Assembly (NCBI GenBank): GCA_024693065.1
Contig: JAILLP010000015.1
Span: 1 to 50,343 of the forward strand
Source: Paludibacteraceae bacterium
GTDB lineage: Bacteria; Bacteroidota; Bacteroidia; Bacteroidales; Paludibacteraceae
Reading direction: 5' to 3'
Length of the DNA: 50,343 nucleotides
In this document: positions 24,131-33,148 of the stretch, piece by piece
Layout: every line of letters begins with the position of its first letter
Position numbering within the stretch: position 1 is the first letter of the stretch
Notes under the pieces: model-generated
The model's database searches: none
Told to the model about the DNA's origin: nothing
Seen by the model: the letters and a program-made list of their open reading frames with translations, nothing else
Made by a program: the position numbers and the translations under genes

Positions 24131-24997
24131 TTATAGATCGCTATAAGGAAGTTGGAATAGTTTGTTTCCTTCGGAAATGTCAGCTCCGGTAGCACCCTTC
24201 TTCAGCCAACGGGAACGTTGCGCGGAGGTTCCGTGGTTGAATGACTCCGGTACGGTGTAGCCTTGAGCCTGTTTCTGCAAATAGTCGTCTCCAATTCTTG
24301 AGGCGATGTTCAAACCCTCTTCGATGTCTCCATCCTCCAACGACTGGAATTTCTTGTGGTCGTTGTATGCCCAAACTCCCGCGAGGAAGTCTGCCTGCAA
24401 CTCGAGACGTACGCTGTATTGGTTGGATTCGGTCTTGGATACTTGGCTCATCTTCTGATGTACCTGACCGAGGATACCTAACTCGTTCTGCACGTGGTGG
24501 CCCACCTCATGCGCGATGACGTATGCGTATGCGAAGTCGCCCGCTGTTCCGAATTGCGACTTCATCGTCGTGAAGAATTGTAAGTCAATGTATACGGTTT
24601 GGTCTGCGGAACAATAGAACGGACCTGTGGATGAACTGGCCGAACCACAACCTGAGTTGACTGCTCCGTGGAACATGACGAGGTGTGGCGCATGATAGGT
24701 CTTACCCATTTTTTGGAATTGATCTGTCCAGATATCCTCTGTTCCTGCTAAGATCTGGCTGGTGAATTTGGCCAACTCGTTTTCTTCCTCCGTTGGCTCG
24801 TATGAACTGTTTGTGCCGGATCCTGATGATTGTACTACTTGGAAACCTGTGCTGATCGCTTGACCTAAGTTTCCTGTCGTGAAGTAGGTGATGGCTGCGA
24901 TCAATAGAGCGCCACCTATACCTAAACCTGCTTTCCCCGCACCACTTCTTCTGCGGTCGTCCACATTTGAACTTTCTCTTCTTCCGTTTAATCTCAT
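24131..24997 (-). CDS. neutral zinc metallopeptidase (YpfJ-like)
   Basis: The protein has 288 residues. A basic N-terminus (GRRESSNVDDRRR) is followed by a membrane helix (about 24-40) and a large soluble domain. The zinc site HEVGHH (163-168; ligands His163 and His167, catalytic Glu164) lies in AYVIAHEVGHHVQN. The SGCGSASSSTGPFYC stretch and ELQADFLAGVWA are further marks of the YpfJ-type family, and Glu in LELQADF may be the third ligand. It is anchored in the inner membrane; substrates are unknown. A -7 box TATCTTTG (25020-25027) lies just upstream, giving a leader of about 15 bases. Confidence 0.93.
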   Translation of the reverse strand: MRLNGRRESSNVDDRRRSGAGKAGLGIGGALLIAAITYFTTGNLGQAISTGFQVVQSSGSGTNSSYEPTEEENELAKFTSQILAGTEDIWTDQFQKMGKTYHAPHLVMFHGAVNSGCGSASSSTGPFYCSADQTVYIDLQFFTTMKSQFGTAGDFAYAYVIAHEVGHHVQNELGILGQVHQKMSQVSKTESNQYSVRLELQADFLAGVWAYNDHKKFQSLEDGDIEEGLNIASRIGDDYLQKQAQGYTVPESFNHGTSAQRSRWLKKGATGADISEGNKLFQLPYSDL

Positions 24998-25019
24998 GTC
25001 GTTTAGTTTTAAAGTTTCG

Positions 25020-25027
25020 CAAAGATA
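25020..25027 (-). promoter_or_regulatory. -7 box TATCTTTG of the metallopeptidase gene
   Basis: Minus-strand TATCTTTG matches TAnnTTTG. The expected start is near 25012, 15 bases before the ATG. The -33 element is weak. Confidence 0.55.
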
Positions 25028-25135
25028 AAAATTTATTCCAATCAGTGTTTTCTTGCTTTATTTTTTTTGAGGGGAATGATGCTCCGCTCCCTCATCAGAC
25101 CTTATCTGCAAATCGTTGAACCTGAGGATAGAAGG

Positions 25136-25456
25136 TCATGCCTTCTTCTTTTTCTTCACCTCCGGCAATTCGTCGTACATGGACGTGATCAGATCCGCAA
25201 GGAAATCACGGTTGTCCACATTGTCCACCAACAGCATCTCCTTCGCACCCTCGTAGGGCAGTTGGTAAGGCGCCTCTGGCATTCTTTCACGCGCCGCCTT
25301 CACTGGCTTCACGAGGAAACGGTCGTCGTAGATGCCCCCGATGACTTTGTCACGGTAGTAAAGGATGTATTCGCCCATCATCTGACGAGAGGCGATTTCT
25401 GGCAGCCCCGAGAGCTGCTCGAGGATAAAGTCTGCGTAGGATTTAGAGGTTGGCAT
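25136..25456 (-). CDS. TfoX N-terminal domain protein
   Basis: The protein has 106 residues. The whole chain matches the TfoX/Sxy N-terminal domain: FILEQLSGLPEIASRQMMGEY, LYYRDKVIGGIYDDRFLVK, and APYQLPYEGAKEMLLVD. In gamma-proteobacteria the full-length protein controls competence genes; lone N-terminal domains like this are widespread and of unknown role, so no competence function is claimed. It ends in a Lys run. Its own -7 box TATCTTTG lies at 25516-25523, about 50 bases upstream. Confidence 0.85.
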   Translation of the reverse strand: MPTSKSYADFILEQLSGLPEIASRQMMGEYILYYRDKVIGGIYDDRFLVKPVKAARERMPEAPYQLPYEGAKEMLLVDNVDNRDFLADLITSMYDELPEVKKKKKA

Positions 25457-25515
25457 AGGTGCTCTTTTTTAGTTTCACAACCTTCGGAAGGACCTCTTCC
25501 GGATGCTGATTGATA

Positions 25516-25523
25516 CAAAGATA
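25516..25523 (-). promoter_or_regulatory. -7 box TATCTTTG of the TfoX-like gene
   Basis: Minus-strand match to TAnnTTTG, with an expected leader of about 53 bases. The rest of the 350-base gap 25457-25806 holds the MATE promoter on the other strand and no gene that I can see. Confidence 0.5.
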
Positions 25524-25729
25524 GTATATTTTCTTGGAATGGGAGGTGACGTTTCGCTAAAACGCTGATTGATGCGGTAATTCCGCATCAAGCTCCGTGA
25601 ACTCTTTTTCTCCGTGTGGAATCGTAGCCTCTGTTTCGTCTAAATGAAAGATCCGAGAGAGAACGGTGAATTAGATGGTGATTTCGTGGCTCGGAACCCT
25701 CTCCGCTTGTGAGAATCCAAGAAGTGCTA

Positions 25730-25737
25730 TATCTTTG
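25730..25737 (+). promoter_or_regulatory. -7 box TATCTTTG of the MATE transporter gene
   Basis: TATCTTTG in the plus direction; expected start near 25744, giving a leader of about 60-75 bases. No clear -33 element. Confidence 0.5.
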
Positions 25738-25806
25738 CACCGTGAAAAATGTAAGGTTGGAATGGATGATTAGCCTTGTACTATGATGCCCTAACCTTGC
25801 GGAAAT

Positions 25807-27123
25807 ATGGACATTTTTCGGATGAACAAGAGGATTCTTAAAATAGCTATTCCTGCCATCGCGACCAACATCACGGTTCCTTTGCTTAGCTTGGTCGACT
25901 TGGCTATTGCGGGACATTTGGGCAGCGTCGTGTATATCTGCGCCATCTCAGTCGGGGGCACGTTGATCAACATGCTCTATTGGACGTTCGGCTTCATCCG
26001 CATGAGCACCAGCGGACTGACCGCCCAATCCTTCGGGGCGAAAAACCATTCGGAATCGATCCATCTGCTGCTTCGCTCTATCCTTATCGCCCTGTCGGCT
26101 TGCCTCTTGATCTTTTTGATGAAGGGTGTCATCCAGAAGTATGCCTTCGCCTATATGAACACTGCTCCTGAGGTGGAGGAGGCTGCGGCTTATTACTTCA
26201 ACCTTTGCGTGTTCGGTGCTCCTGCGGTGATGTGCATGTATAGCGTAAAAGGCTGGTTCATAGGCATGCAGAACTCTGTCTATCCGATGATCATCGCTAT
26301 CTCCATCAATGTCATCAACATCCTTTGCAGCTTGCTTTTCGTGATAGGCCTTGATCTGGGGATCACCGGTATCGCGATGGGTACGCTCGTCGCCCAATAC
26401 AGCGGACTGGCGTTGGCCTTCTTCCTCTGGAAACATAAGTATGGCGACCTGGTGCCGTTGATCAGCAAGCAGGAGGTTCTTGACGCGTCTAAGCTGAAAC
26501 GCCTTGTCTCCCTCAATGGAAGCATCGCCATCCGAACGGTCTGTCTTACGGCGGTCACCACCTTCTTCACGCTGGCGGGTGCCAAGCAGGGTACTACATT
26601 GTTAGCTGTCAATACGTTGCTGATACAGTTCTTCTCGATCTTCTCCTACTTCACGGATGGGTTCGCGTATGCGGGAGAAGCCCTGACCGGCAGGTATATC
26701 GGGGCGAAAGACCCTGCCAATCTGAGTAAATCCATCCGGTACATATTCCTGTGGGGACTGGGCTTGGTCGTCGTCTTCACCCTCGCATATAAATTCTTCT
26801 CCATTGATTTCCTGCACGTGCTCACCAATGAGGACGCAACGATCCTTGCCTCTGAAGATTACTTGATGTGGGTTGTCGCCATACCTATCTGCGGCTTTTC
26901 CGCCTTCCTCTGGGATGGTATCATGGTGGGTGCGACCATGGCGAAAGGAATGGTCACGGCCATGGTCTGTGCCACGATCCTATTCTTCCTGTTGTATAAT
27001 CTTCTCATTGGAAGGATTGGGAACGATGGCCTGTGGATTGCCTTCCTCGCCTATTTGTCCATGCGGGGAATCGTCCAATTCATCTACTTCAAAATCAAGC
27101 AGAAGGGGCTGATAAAGTATTGA
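25807..27123 (+). CDS. MATE family efflux transporter
   Basis: The protein has 438 residues (an alternative start at 25822 gives 433). It has about 12 hydrophobic helices in two similar halves, as in the MATE family, which exports drugs and cationic metabolites in exchange for Na+ or H+. Family marks: ILKIAIPAIATNITVPLLSLVD in helix 1 (Asp in VDLAIAGHLG), MSTSGLTAQSFGAK after helix 2, and LTGRYIGAKDP in the second half. It sits in the inner membrane. It is a single gene with its own promoter. The substrate cannot be predicted. Confidence 0.93.
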   Translation: MDIFRMNKRILKIAIPAIATNITVPLLSLVDLAIAGHLGSVVYICAISVGGTLINMLYWTFGFIRMSTSGLTAQSFGAKNHSESIHLLLRSILIALSACLLIFLMKGVIQKYAFAYMNTAPEVEEAAAYYFNLCVFGAPAVMCMYSVKGWFIGMQNSVYPMIIAISINVINILCSLLFVIGLDLGITGIAMGTLVAQYSGLALAFFLWKHKYGDLVPLISKQEVLDASKLKRLVSLNGSIAIRTVCLTAVTTFFTLAGAKQGTTLLAVNTLLIQFFSIFSYFTDGFAYAGEALTGRYIGAKDPANLSKSIRYIFLWGLGLVVVFTLAYKFFSIDFLHVLTNEDATILASEDYLMWVVAIPICGFSAFLWDGIMVGATMAKGMVTAMVCATILFFLLYNLLIGRIGNDGLWIAFLAYLSMRGIVQFIYFKIKQKGLIKY

Positions 27124-27206
27124 GCGAAGGATGGTCGTCACCTGCGAATTTTTATGGGTGGGAAGATTCTATTCATCGGTAACCGCCATGCCGGAACGGT
27201 TGTTCG

Positions 27207-28352
27207 CTATCGCATGTGTGATGTAATGACCGACACTCCTCCTAACGTGCGCAGTTCTTGCCCAATTCTACACGCATTCATCTGATATTCAGGATTGTCG
27301 ATGATCTGAAATGCCACACGCCTGATCTCCTTCGAGGTGAAATCGGCGACGGACAACTCCTCGCCCGCTCCCGTTTTCACAATGCTCTGTGCATTGTACT
27401 TCCGCTCGAACACCTTGCCTGCGCATACGAGGAGCGGAACACCATAGACCAGTCCGTCCGCAATGCTGTTTTGTCCGCCATGGTTGATGAACAGCACAGA
27501 CTCCGGCAGGTATGCGTCGAAGTTGAAGAATGATGCGATATGTATGTTGTTGATGGTTTGTTCCTTTAAGCCTTGTCCTGCGATATAGACTTGGTATTCA
27601 GTGTTTTCGAACGCACGGGATACCTCCTTCACCATCTTACGCTGTGAGATGGTTCCATTGCCCATGTAAACGAGTACCTTGTCGCGGACGGCGGAATTGG
27701 CCTTGATATTGCCCTTGAACGTGCCACAAAACGAGACCTTCGGATCCTCCATCGGCTCCAACTCCTTGCAGCTCGGTATGAATTTCTTCTCCGCGAAATC
27801 AAACAGTTCGAGACATGAGGTTAATGGTGGCAAGCCATATTCACGAAGCAGTTTGTTTAAGCCCTTAGCATATTTCGGGTTATGGCTGTATTGGTGTTGC
27901 GTCGGGTAACTGGCGGAAATATACAAGGTCACCTTCTCCAGCTTTGCCGCCAGCATGGCAGAGATGTTGAACTCAGAATAGACGATGTCAGGCTGAAATG
28001 CCTTGATGGCTTTCCGGATATCCTCCACGCTCTGCTTGAGGTAGGCGTAGTCGGTGTTTCCCGTCAGGTGGAGCACCTCATCGAAACTATCGACGCTCCT
28101 GAAACGGTTTACGCCCAGCTTTTGGACGATAGGGAATATATGCGTGCCGACGAACGAGGGCATACCCATAGGCGAGGGTACCGTCAGGTAATAATTGTCG
28201 ATGCCTTCAATCGGCTTATAATTAACGTCTTGCGCCTGGCAAGTGGCGACCGTCAGGCCCTCATTTTGCATTGCGCTTGCGATGCACCGAGTACGATACG
28301 AAGGCCCCGCTGTTGGTGCCATGGCAGCCATTGGAACGATTAATACTCTCAT
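27207..28352 (-). CDS. GT-B glycosyltransferase (UGT/MGT-like)
   Basis: The protein has 381 residues. The N-terminal Rossmann half opens with MRVLIVPMAAMAPTAGPSYR and contains FQPDIVYSEFNIS; the C-terminal half has the nucleotide-sugar site region VLFINHGGQNSIADGLVYGVPLLV, typical of the UDP-glycosyltransferase (GT1) family used on small molecules such as macrolides and lipids. DKVLVYMGNGTIS is the usual strand before the donor site. The acceptor is unknown. Its ATG overlaps the stop of the DUF3781 gene (ATGA), so the two are translationally coupled. Confidence 0.85.
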   Translation of the reverse strand: MRVLIVPMAAMAPTAGPSYRTRCIASAMQNEGLTVATCQAQDVNYKPIEGIDNYYLTVPSPMGMPSFVGTHIFPIVQKLGVNRFRSVDSFDEVLHLTGNTDYAYLKQSVEDIRKAIKAFQPDIVYSEFNISAMLAAKLEKVTLYISASYPTQHQYSHNPKYAKGLNKLLREYGLPPLTSCLELFDFAEKKFIPSCKELEPMEDPKVSFCGTFKGNIKANSAVRDKVLVYMGNGTISQRKMVKEVSRAFENTEYQVYIAGQGLKEQTINNIHIASFFNFDAYLPESVLFINHGGQNSIADGLVYGVPLLVCAGKVFERKYNAQSIVKTGAGEELSVADFTSKEIRRVAFQIIDNPEYQMNACRIGQELRTLGGVSVITSHMR

Positions 28353-28621
28353 GCCGGTTTATTTATATGAGCAGTTATGATGGTGAAACTGAACGAGTTA
28401 ACCGTAATGATGATATCATCTATTTGGCAATAGTAGTTTTTCCCCTGTCTAGTGATTTCACAATTGGGGGAAGCGATTTTCTCCTTGCAATAGGTCACCA
28501 CATCCCCCTCCGACAAGCGCAGATTCCTCTTTATCCTCTCAACACCCATGGGGGTGGTGTGGATTTGTGAGAGGGATTGAAGGAGGGTTTGGCGAGGCGA
28601 ATGAGATGAGTCTAAATTCAT
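28349..28621 (-). CDS. DUF3781 protein
   Basis: The protein has 90 residues from ATG 28621. A longer frame starting at 28651 is ruled out because that codon lies inside the -7 box TATCTTTG (28649-28656). The sequence matches the small DUF3781 family: IHTTPMGVERIKRNLRL, VVTYCKEKIASPNCEITRQG and ITVNSFSFTIITAH. No function is known. It is first in a two-gene unit with the glycosyltransferase, overlapping by four bases. Confidence 0.85.
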   Translation of the reverse strand: MNLDSSHSPRQTLLQSLSQIHTTPMGVERIKRNLRLSEGDVVTYCKEKIASPNCEITRQGKNYYCQIDDIIITVNSFSFTIITAHINKPA

Positions 28622-28648
28622 ATATTGGGGGATAAAATGTTCGTGTAA

Positions 28649-28656
28649 CAAAGATA
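28649..28656 (-). promoter_or_regulatory. -7 box TATCTTTG of the DUF3781-glycosyltransferase unit
   Basis: Minus-strand TATCTTTG; the expected start near 28642 gives a leader of about 20 bases to ATG 28621 and fixes that start. Confidence 0.6.
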
Positions 28657-28734
28657 TGAAATATTCAAGAGTATTGTTCCTCTTTGAAATTGTTTTTCTT
28701 TATCTTTATCGCATCAACAATAAGACGAGCTGCG

Positions 28735-30507
28735 ATGGAAAAGAAAAAGGTTGTTTTGGAGGGGAAAATAGGTGTTGAGGATTTCTCGAAATATGAAAAC
28801 ATGATTACCCAACCTGATGTGTGGCAAATTGACATCAGCAATTTCTCTGTCAACGTATCAATAGAGAAATTGGAAGACCGTTTCTTTGACATTGAAAATG
28901 ACGATGAGCCCATGTTGATAGAAAAACTGCTGTTGAACAAGGAGTTTGCCTCTCTTTTCATCCTTGAAGATGGATTGGTCCTTTCAGCTGACAAGAAAGT
29001 ACTCGTGAATAGTTTTGATAAAGAGAACGTTACCATTCCTGAGGGCGTGGAGACAATCGGTCATTTCGCTTTCTATTTCAATAGGATGAAATCCATAACT
29101 CTGCCGGATGGATTGAAAAGGATTGGAAATGCCGCATTTTATTCTTGTGAAGATCTTTCAAAAGTCATATTGCCTGATTCTGTTGAATGTCTAGGGGAAG
29201 GTTCTTTTGGATTCTGCGAATTGGAAACTGTTAAACTGTCGAATAAACTAAAGGAAATTCCTGCAAATTGTTTTCTCTGCACTGGATTGGAGGAAATTGA
29301 TATACCATCCTCCGTAAAAAAAATAGGTGATGAAGCTTTTGAGGGCAGTTTTATATCTGAAATCATACTTCCTGAGGGTGTTGAATCTATCGGATATGAT
29401 GTCTTTCCTCATATTGATTATGTCTATTTCCCGTCAACTATGCGAGAAATAGAAAAGGCTTTTTTCTATGAGATCGATGTGGATGAACCTTCAACGTGCT
29501 TGCCATTTATTGTAGTCGGCATAGACAATCCTCTGTTTTTCAGCGTGGAAGGCACATTATACAGCAAGAACAACCCTGACGAGCCTTATTTGGGGTATAA
29601 TTACATGGAATTAAGGCAAGCCAGCGAGAAAAAGAATGCACCTGTTCTTTTTCCTGACACGCAACAGGAGTCACGAAGAGAACTTTCTCTTCAGGAAATT
29701 TATGCGCAATTCCCACCAAACAATTGCAGACCCATCAACGAAGAAGCCACGATGTTTTGGACATATGAGACATTCATAGGATACAACATCATCGACAGAT
29801 ATATGCATCGATATATCAACCCCCGAAGCGTTAGTAATGTCCAATTCAGTTTCAATCATTTTGTCCTTTTGAAAGGCAATAAAACAGCAATATACTCCAT
29901 TGACATGAAGACCATATTGTTAGAAGAGGATGATGACTATTGTTTTGAATCCTGTGATAATGAAGGACGAATATATGTTTCTAAGGATATTCCTATGCCA
30001 GAAGAGGATATCCGTTTGCGGAAATCAGGTATTCTCCATTGTCGTCATATAAGATACGGATGTATTAACATTCATAAGGAGGTCATTATCCCTTGTGAGT
30101 ATAAAAACTTAGGCCATTTTGATGCGTGTGGCACCGCTATAGCCCAAGTGGGTAGCAAATATGGCATTATTGACCTCAATAATAATGTAGTTATACCTTT
30201 CATGTATTCGCTTTTTTATCAGCCTTTTGATGAAAATGGGATAGCAATTGTTTCTAAGAAAAAGAAATATATATACAAAAACATGTATATAAACAGAAAG
30301 AATGAAGTCCTTGGGATATTCTTGTCCGATACGTTTGATATCTACATGCCTGGCTTCCACATATACGCTAACAATGGGAAGTACGGCTATGCGAAACAAT
30401 TTGGGCGCGAATACAGTGGCGCCATATATGAGGATGTTCAACTGGTCGATGAACAGACGATAAAAGTGTCGCTTGATGGTGTCAACTATCAGGAGATAAA
30501 GTATTAA
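28735..30507 (+). CDS. cytoplasmic LRR-WG repeat fusion protein
   Basis: The protein has 590 residues from ATG 28735; a TTG start 17 codons upstream would read through a -7-like box (TATCTTTA, 28701-28708). Residues about 15-75 are a novel N-terminal part. Residues about 85-260 are BspA/TpLRR-type repeats (VTIPEGVETIGHFAF, ITLPDGLKRIGNAAF, VILPDSVECLGEGSF, IDIPSSVKKIGDEAF). The C-terminal 250 residues contain WG-like repeats (YGCINIHKEVIIPCEYKNL and KYGIIDLNNNVVIPFMY). No signal peptide is seen, so it is probably intracellular, unlike most BspA proteins. The gene is AT-richer than its neighbours, hinting at transfer. The role is unknown. Confidence 0.85.
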   Translation: MEKKKVVLEGKIGVEDFSKYENMITQPDVWQIDISNFSVNVSIEKLEDRFFDIENDDEPMLIEKLLLNKEFASLFILEDGLVLSADKKVLVNSFDKENVTIPEGVETIGHFAFYFNRMKSITLPDGLKRIGNAAFYSCEDLSKVILPDSVECLGEGSFGFCELETVKLSNKLKEIPANCFLCTGLEEIDIPSSVKKIGDEAFEGSFISEIILPEGVESIGYDVFPHIDYVYFPSTMREIEKAFFYEIDVDEPSTCLPFIVVGIDNPLFFSVEGTLYSKNNPDEPYLGYNYMELRQASEKKNAPVLFPDTQQESRRELSLQEIYAQFPPNNCRPINEEATMFWTYETFIGYNIIDRYMHRYINPRSVSNVQFSFNHFVLLKGNKTAIYSIDMKTILLEEDDDYCFESCDNEGRIYVSKDIPMPEEDIRLRKSGILHCRHIRYGCINIHKEVIIPCEYKNLGHFDACGTAIAQVGSKYGIIDLNNNVVIPFMYSLFYQPFDENGIAIVSKKKKYIYKNMYINRKNEVLGIFLSDTFDIYMPGFHIYANNGKYGYAKQFGREYSGAIYEDVQLVDEQTIKVSLDGVNYQEIKY

Positions 30508-30562
30508 CAACCAGTGACACGTTTGGAATAAATTTGTGTAAAAGAAATCAGTAAGAATAATC

Positions 30563-31393
30563 CTACCCCTTCACATTCCACGATATGCAGTTGAGCGCAC
30601 CGCCTTTTCGTACAGCCTCCAATGCCTCTATGCCGATCACTTCGCATTGTGGCAATGCTTGGGCTATCTGTCGCAACGCCTGTTCGTCTTCGGAAATGCC
30701 TAATTGAGGGACAAGTACCAGATTGCCAATCTGCAGATAATTGATGTACGCCCAGCTGCGTCTGTGCTTGCGTTTCACGTTGTATTCCAGATGAATGACC
30801 TCAAAATGTTTGTCCAAAATCCTTGTGAACTTATGGGCCATATCAGCGTCGGAATCCGCATAGTTGGTCATCAGCACACGGGTGCCTCCCGCATAGTGGA
30901 TAATGCCATCGCTGTGACCGAATATTTCAACATCATCCCATGGCAAGAAAACTATGTCGCAAAGGAAAGCCTCTTCGAGTAATCGTTGGACTTCGTTCCT
31001 TGTTTTGTCCAGATTCTCGAAAAAGACCTTTTCTGTCATCACGATTTTGTCGCCACACTTCACCACATTGCCTCCGTCAACCACCAAGTCCAAGTTGACC
31101 ACTTCAACTTGCCGCAGACAATCCACATCGCCCATCTGCATCACATCGGTAATCGTTCGCTTAAGATGAGGCTTCTGCAAATAGTCGGGGTTGTATTTAT
31201 AAAACACGAACCGTTTCTCATCTGTCTGAATAGGCATGTAGTCGCGGCACCAGATGTCCCGTGTGTTGGGCAATAGATGATGCGCTACTTGCCTCTCCCG
31301 CAGGATAGTGTCAATGCTTTGATAGAGCGTAGGACACCTCTTGGGGAGAAGATTGGAGAAGTATGCGGTGGTGGTTTTTAGGGCGGTGATCAT
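30563..31393 (-). CDS. agmatine/peptidylarginine deiminase family protein
   Basis: The protein has 276 residues. It belongs to the porphyromonad-type deiminase group: RDIWCRDYMPIQ, LVVDGGNVVKCGDKIVMTEK, EIFGHSDGIIHY (catalytic His) and, at the end, GGALNCISWN with the nucleophile Cys at 269. These enzymes hydrolyse a guanidinium group; agmatine deiminase gives N-carbamoylputrescine. The chain is about 60-70 residues shorter than typical agmatine deiminases, mainly at the N-terminus, so the substrate may differ. No signal peptide, so it acts in the cytoplasm. Confidence 0.88.
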   Translation of the reverse strand: MITALKTTTAYFSNLLPKRCPTLYQSIDTILRERQVAHHLLPNTRDIWCRDYMPIQTDEKRFVFYKYNPDYLQKPHLKRTITDVMQMGDVDCLRQVEVVNLDLVVDGGNVVKCGDKIVMTEKVFFENLDKTRNEVQRLLEEAFLCDIVFLPWDDVEIFGHSDGIIHYAGGTRVLMTNYADSDADMAHKFTRILDKHFEVIHLEYNVKRKHRRSWAYINYLQIGNLVLVPQLGISEDEQALRQIAQALPQCEVIGIEALEAVRKGGALNCISWNVKG

Positions 31394-31416
31394 AAGTTTT
31401 GAGTGTACTAATTATT

Positions 31417-32037
31417 TCATTTAACACGCATAATACGTTTTTCATAATATGATGATCTAGCTTTATTCCAAGAATCCTTATTGATTCCTGAATCATAAAA
31501 TGCCAATTTGAGATTTCCATCTCTATTTTCCCCCTTTTCTATCAAATCAAAATCTGTTTCCCCAAGATAGCGAAATATCTCTTGGGGGTTGGGAGTGTGG
31601 TCGCGCTCCTTAGAAATGCGTGATAGTTTTGGCATGGATTCACCCTTGCATGCATTCAACATTTTGTAAGCACAAGTCAGTGGACCAACTGTTACTGTTC
31701 CATCATCTTCAACAATGCTTCTAATTAATATTCCACCACCATAGCAATCTTCCTTTTCTTTGAAGTTTTGGGGTAATTTACTATTGAAACAAATATCCAT
31801 GCCACTGAGATGATAAAGAATATCACCAGCTTGACACTCTCTTGGATATGTGTTCTCATTCCATTTCCCCTTTAAATCTTTACTGTTGCTATTGTAATAA
31901 TAGGGCTCTATTTCAGCGAAATAAAACTCTTTCCCATTGCAATTAATACAATAATTTTCAATTAATTCTTTCTCAATTTTCAAAATCTCGTCTTTTGAAG
32001 TAAATTGCTCTTTTGAAATAAAATCATACTGGTTCAT
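31417..32037 (-). CDS. divergent methylpurine-DNA glycosylase-like protein
   Basis: The protein has 206 residues; I know no close family. Several motifs line up in order with alkyladenine DNA glycosylase (AAG/MPG): EIEPY (42-46) with VETEAY (catalytic Glu and Tyr); YHLSGMDICFN (75-85) with the YxxxGMxxCxN pattern; GGILIRSI (101-108) with the VLLRAL strand; and GPL (118-120) with GPGKL. The catalytic-site His of AAG is not obvious (the aligned region reads NSNSKDL). It could be a DNA-repair or modified-base binding protein, or a non-enzymatic relative. The gene is AT-rich and stands alone on the minus strand. Confidence 0.6.
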   Translation of the reverse strand: MNQYDFISKEQFTSKDEILKIEKELIENYCINCNGKEFYFAEIEPYYYNSNSKDLKGKWNENTYPRECQAGDILYHLSGMDICFNSKLPQNFKEKEDCYGGGILIRSIVEDDGTVTVGPLTCAYKMLNACKGESMPKLSRISKERDHTPNPQEIFRYLGETDFDLIEKGENRDGNLKLAFYDSGINKDSWNKARSSYYEKRIMRVK

Positions 32038-32365
32038 AATTGTACATGTTTAAATTCATAAAATTCAACTTTCGAGTGCAAAAATGTACCATCCAATCGA
32101 CTATGCCAAAAATTTTTTGTTAAATTCGGTTAAAGCTTTTTGAATAGTTATTATATTGATTTATAATATTTTATATATGATTTTTAAATAGAATTATATT
32201 CTAATTGCAAGACATTTTCCATCCTGTTTTTATGCGTTGAAAGAAAGAAAAAGTGGAAAAAACTTTTTTGCACTCTTTCCGAAATTATGCCCTTTTTTGC
32301 CCCCAATTTCTTAAATTTGTTGAGCCAAATTGTAGAAGATAGTTATTTCAACCGATAATTTTATT
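32038..32365. other. AT-rich divergent intergenic region
   Basis: This 328-base gap separates divergent genes. It is very AT-rich (runs such as TTATATTGATTTATAATATT). TAAATTTG at 32312-32319 is a -7 match for the HEAT-repeat gene, giving a leader of about 40 bases. I see no RNA gene or open frame. Confidence 0.5.
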
Positions 32366-32998
32366 ATGAACCCCACAGACACCCCCAATAGCTCTTCCGA
32401 GAAAGCCTTATACAGCAAACTGACAGCCCTCACCAAGGATAAAACCGTTTGGCAGGAAAGCATTCCCTATGTTGGTGCACTGCTTGAAAACCAATCGCCG
32501 AAGATTACCGCCAAGGCGCTTTGGCTTTTGGGGGAGATGGGGCTGCAATATCCGGAGACGATCGCACCATACGTCGGCAAGATCGCTTCGTTCATGGATG
32601 CGCCGAATGACCTCTTACGTGAACGGGCACTGAATGCGCTGGGCAGAATCGGACGGGCTCGATTCGAACTCGTACAACCCCATTGGGAAAAGATGTTTGG
32701 CCTGGCTACGGATAGTATTCCTCAAGTCCGGCTGAGTTTCATCTGGGCATCGGAGAACATTGCCACCAATACGCCCGACCCATACGAGACGCACATGCCC
32801 CTGTTCGCCAACCTGTTGAGTGACAACGACGACAAGGTGCGGATGGAGGCTCCAGAGATGTTCCGTGTGATGGGCAAACGTCGCCCGATGATGGTCAAAC
32901 CCTATCTGGAACGCTTGCAATGGCTAGCCGAAAACGATGCAAATCCTATCGTACGGATTCATAGCGCGGGGGCGATTCGGGTTGTAAGACAGGAGTGA
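32366..32998 (+). CDS. HEAT-repeat protein
   Basis: The protein has 210 residues. It consists of helical pairs with HEAT character: ITAKALWLLGEMGLQYPE, LLRERALNALGRIGRA, PQVRLSFIWASENIA, KVRMEAPEMFRVMGKRRP and PIVRIHSAGAIRVV. HEAT arrays bind proteins or DNA; some bacterial members (AlkC/AlkD) excise alkylated bases, but their key acidic and aromatic residues cannot be assigned here. It is cytoplasmic, as a single gene with a probable -7 box at 32312-32319. Confidence 0.75.
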   Translation: MNPTDTPNSSSEKALYSKLTALTKDKTVWQESIPYVGALLENQSPKITAKALWLLGEMGLQYPETIAPYVGKIASFMDAPNDLLRERALNALGRIGRARFELVQPHWEKMFGLATDSIPQVRLSFIWASENIATNTPDPYETHMPLFANLLSDNDDKVRMEAPEMFRVMGKRRPMMVKPYLERLQWLAENDANPIVRIHSAGAIRVVRQE

Positions 32999-33148
32999 TA
33001 CCAGTCGCTTCAGCCTTCAAAAACTTAGCAATTATATTCGATCAAATGTAAAATCGCAGGGCCGTATATTTTTTATATGCGATAGGATATAAAATGAAGC
33101 GATTTATATAGATTTGCATTTAGTAAGCTGTAATTTGATCCTAGTCCT

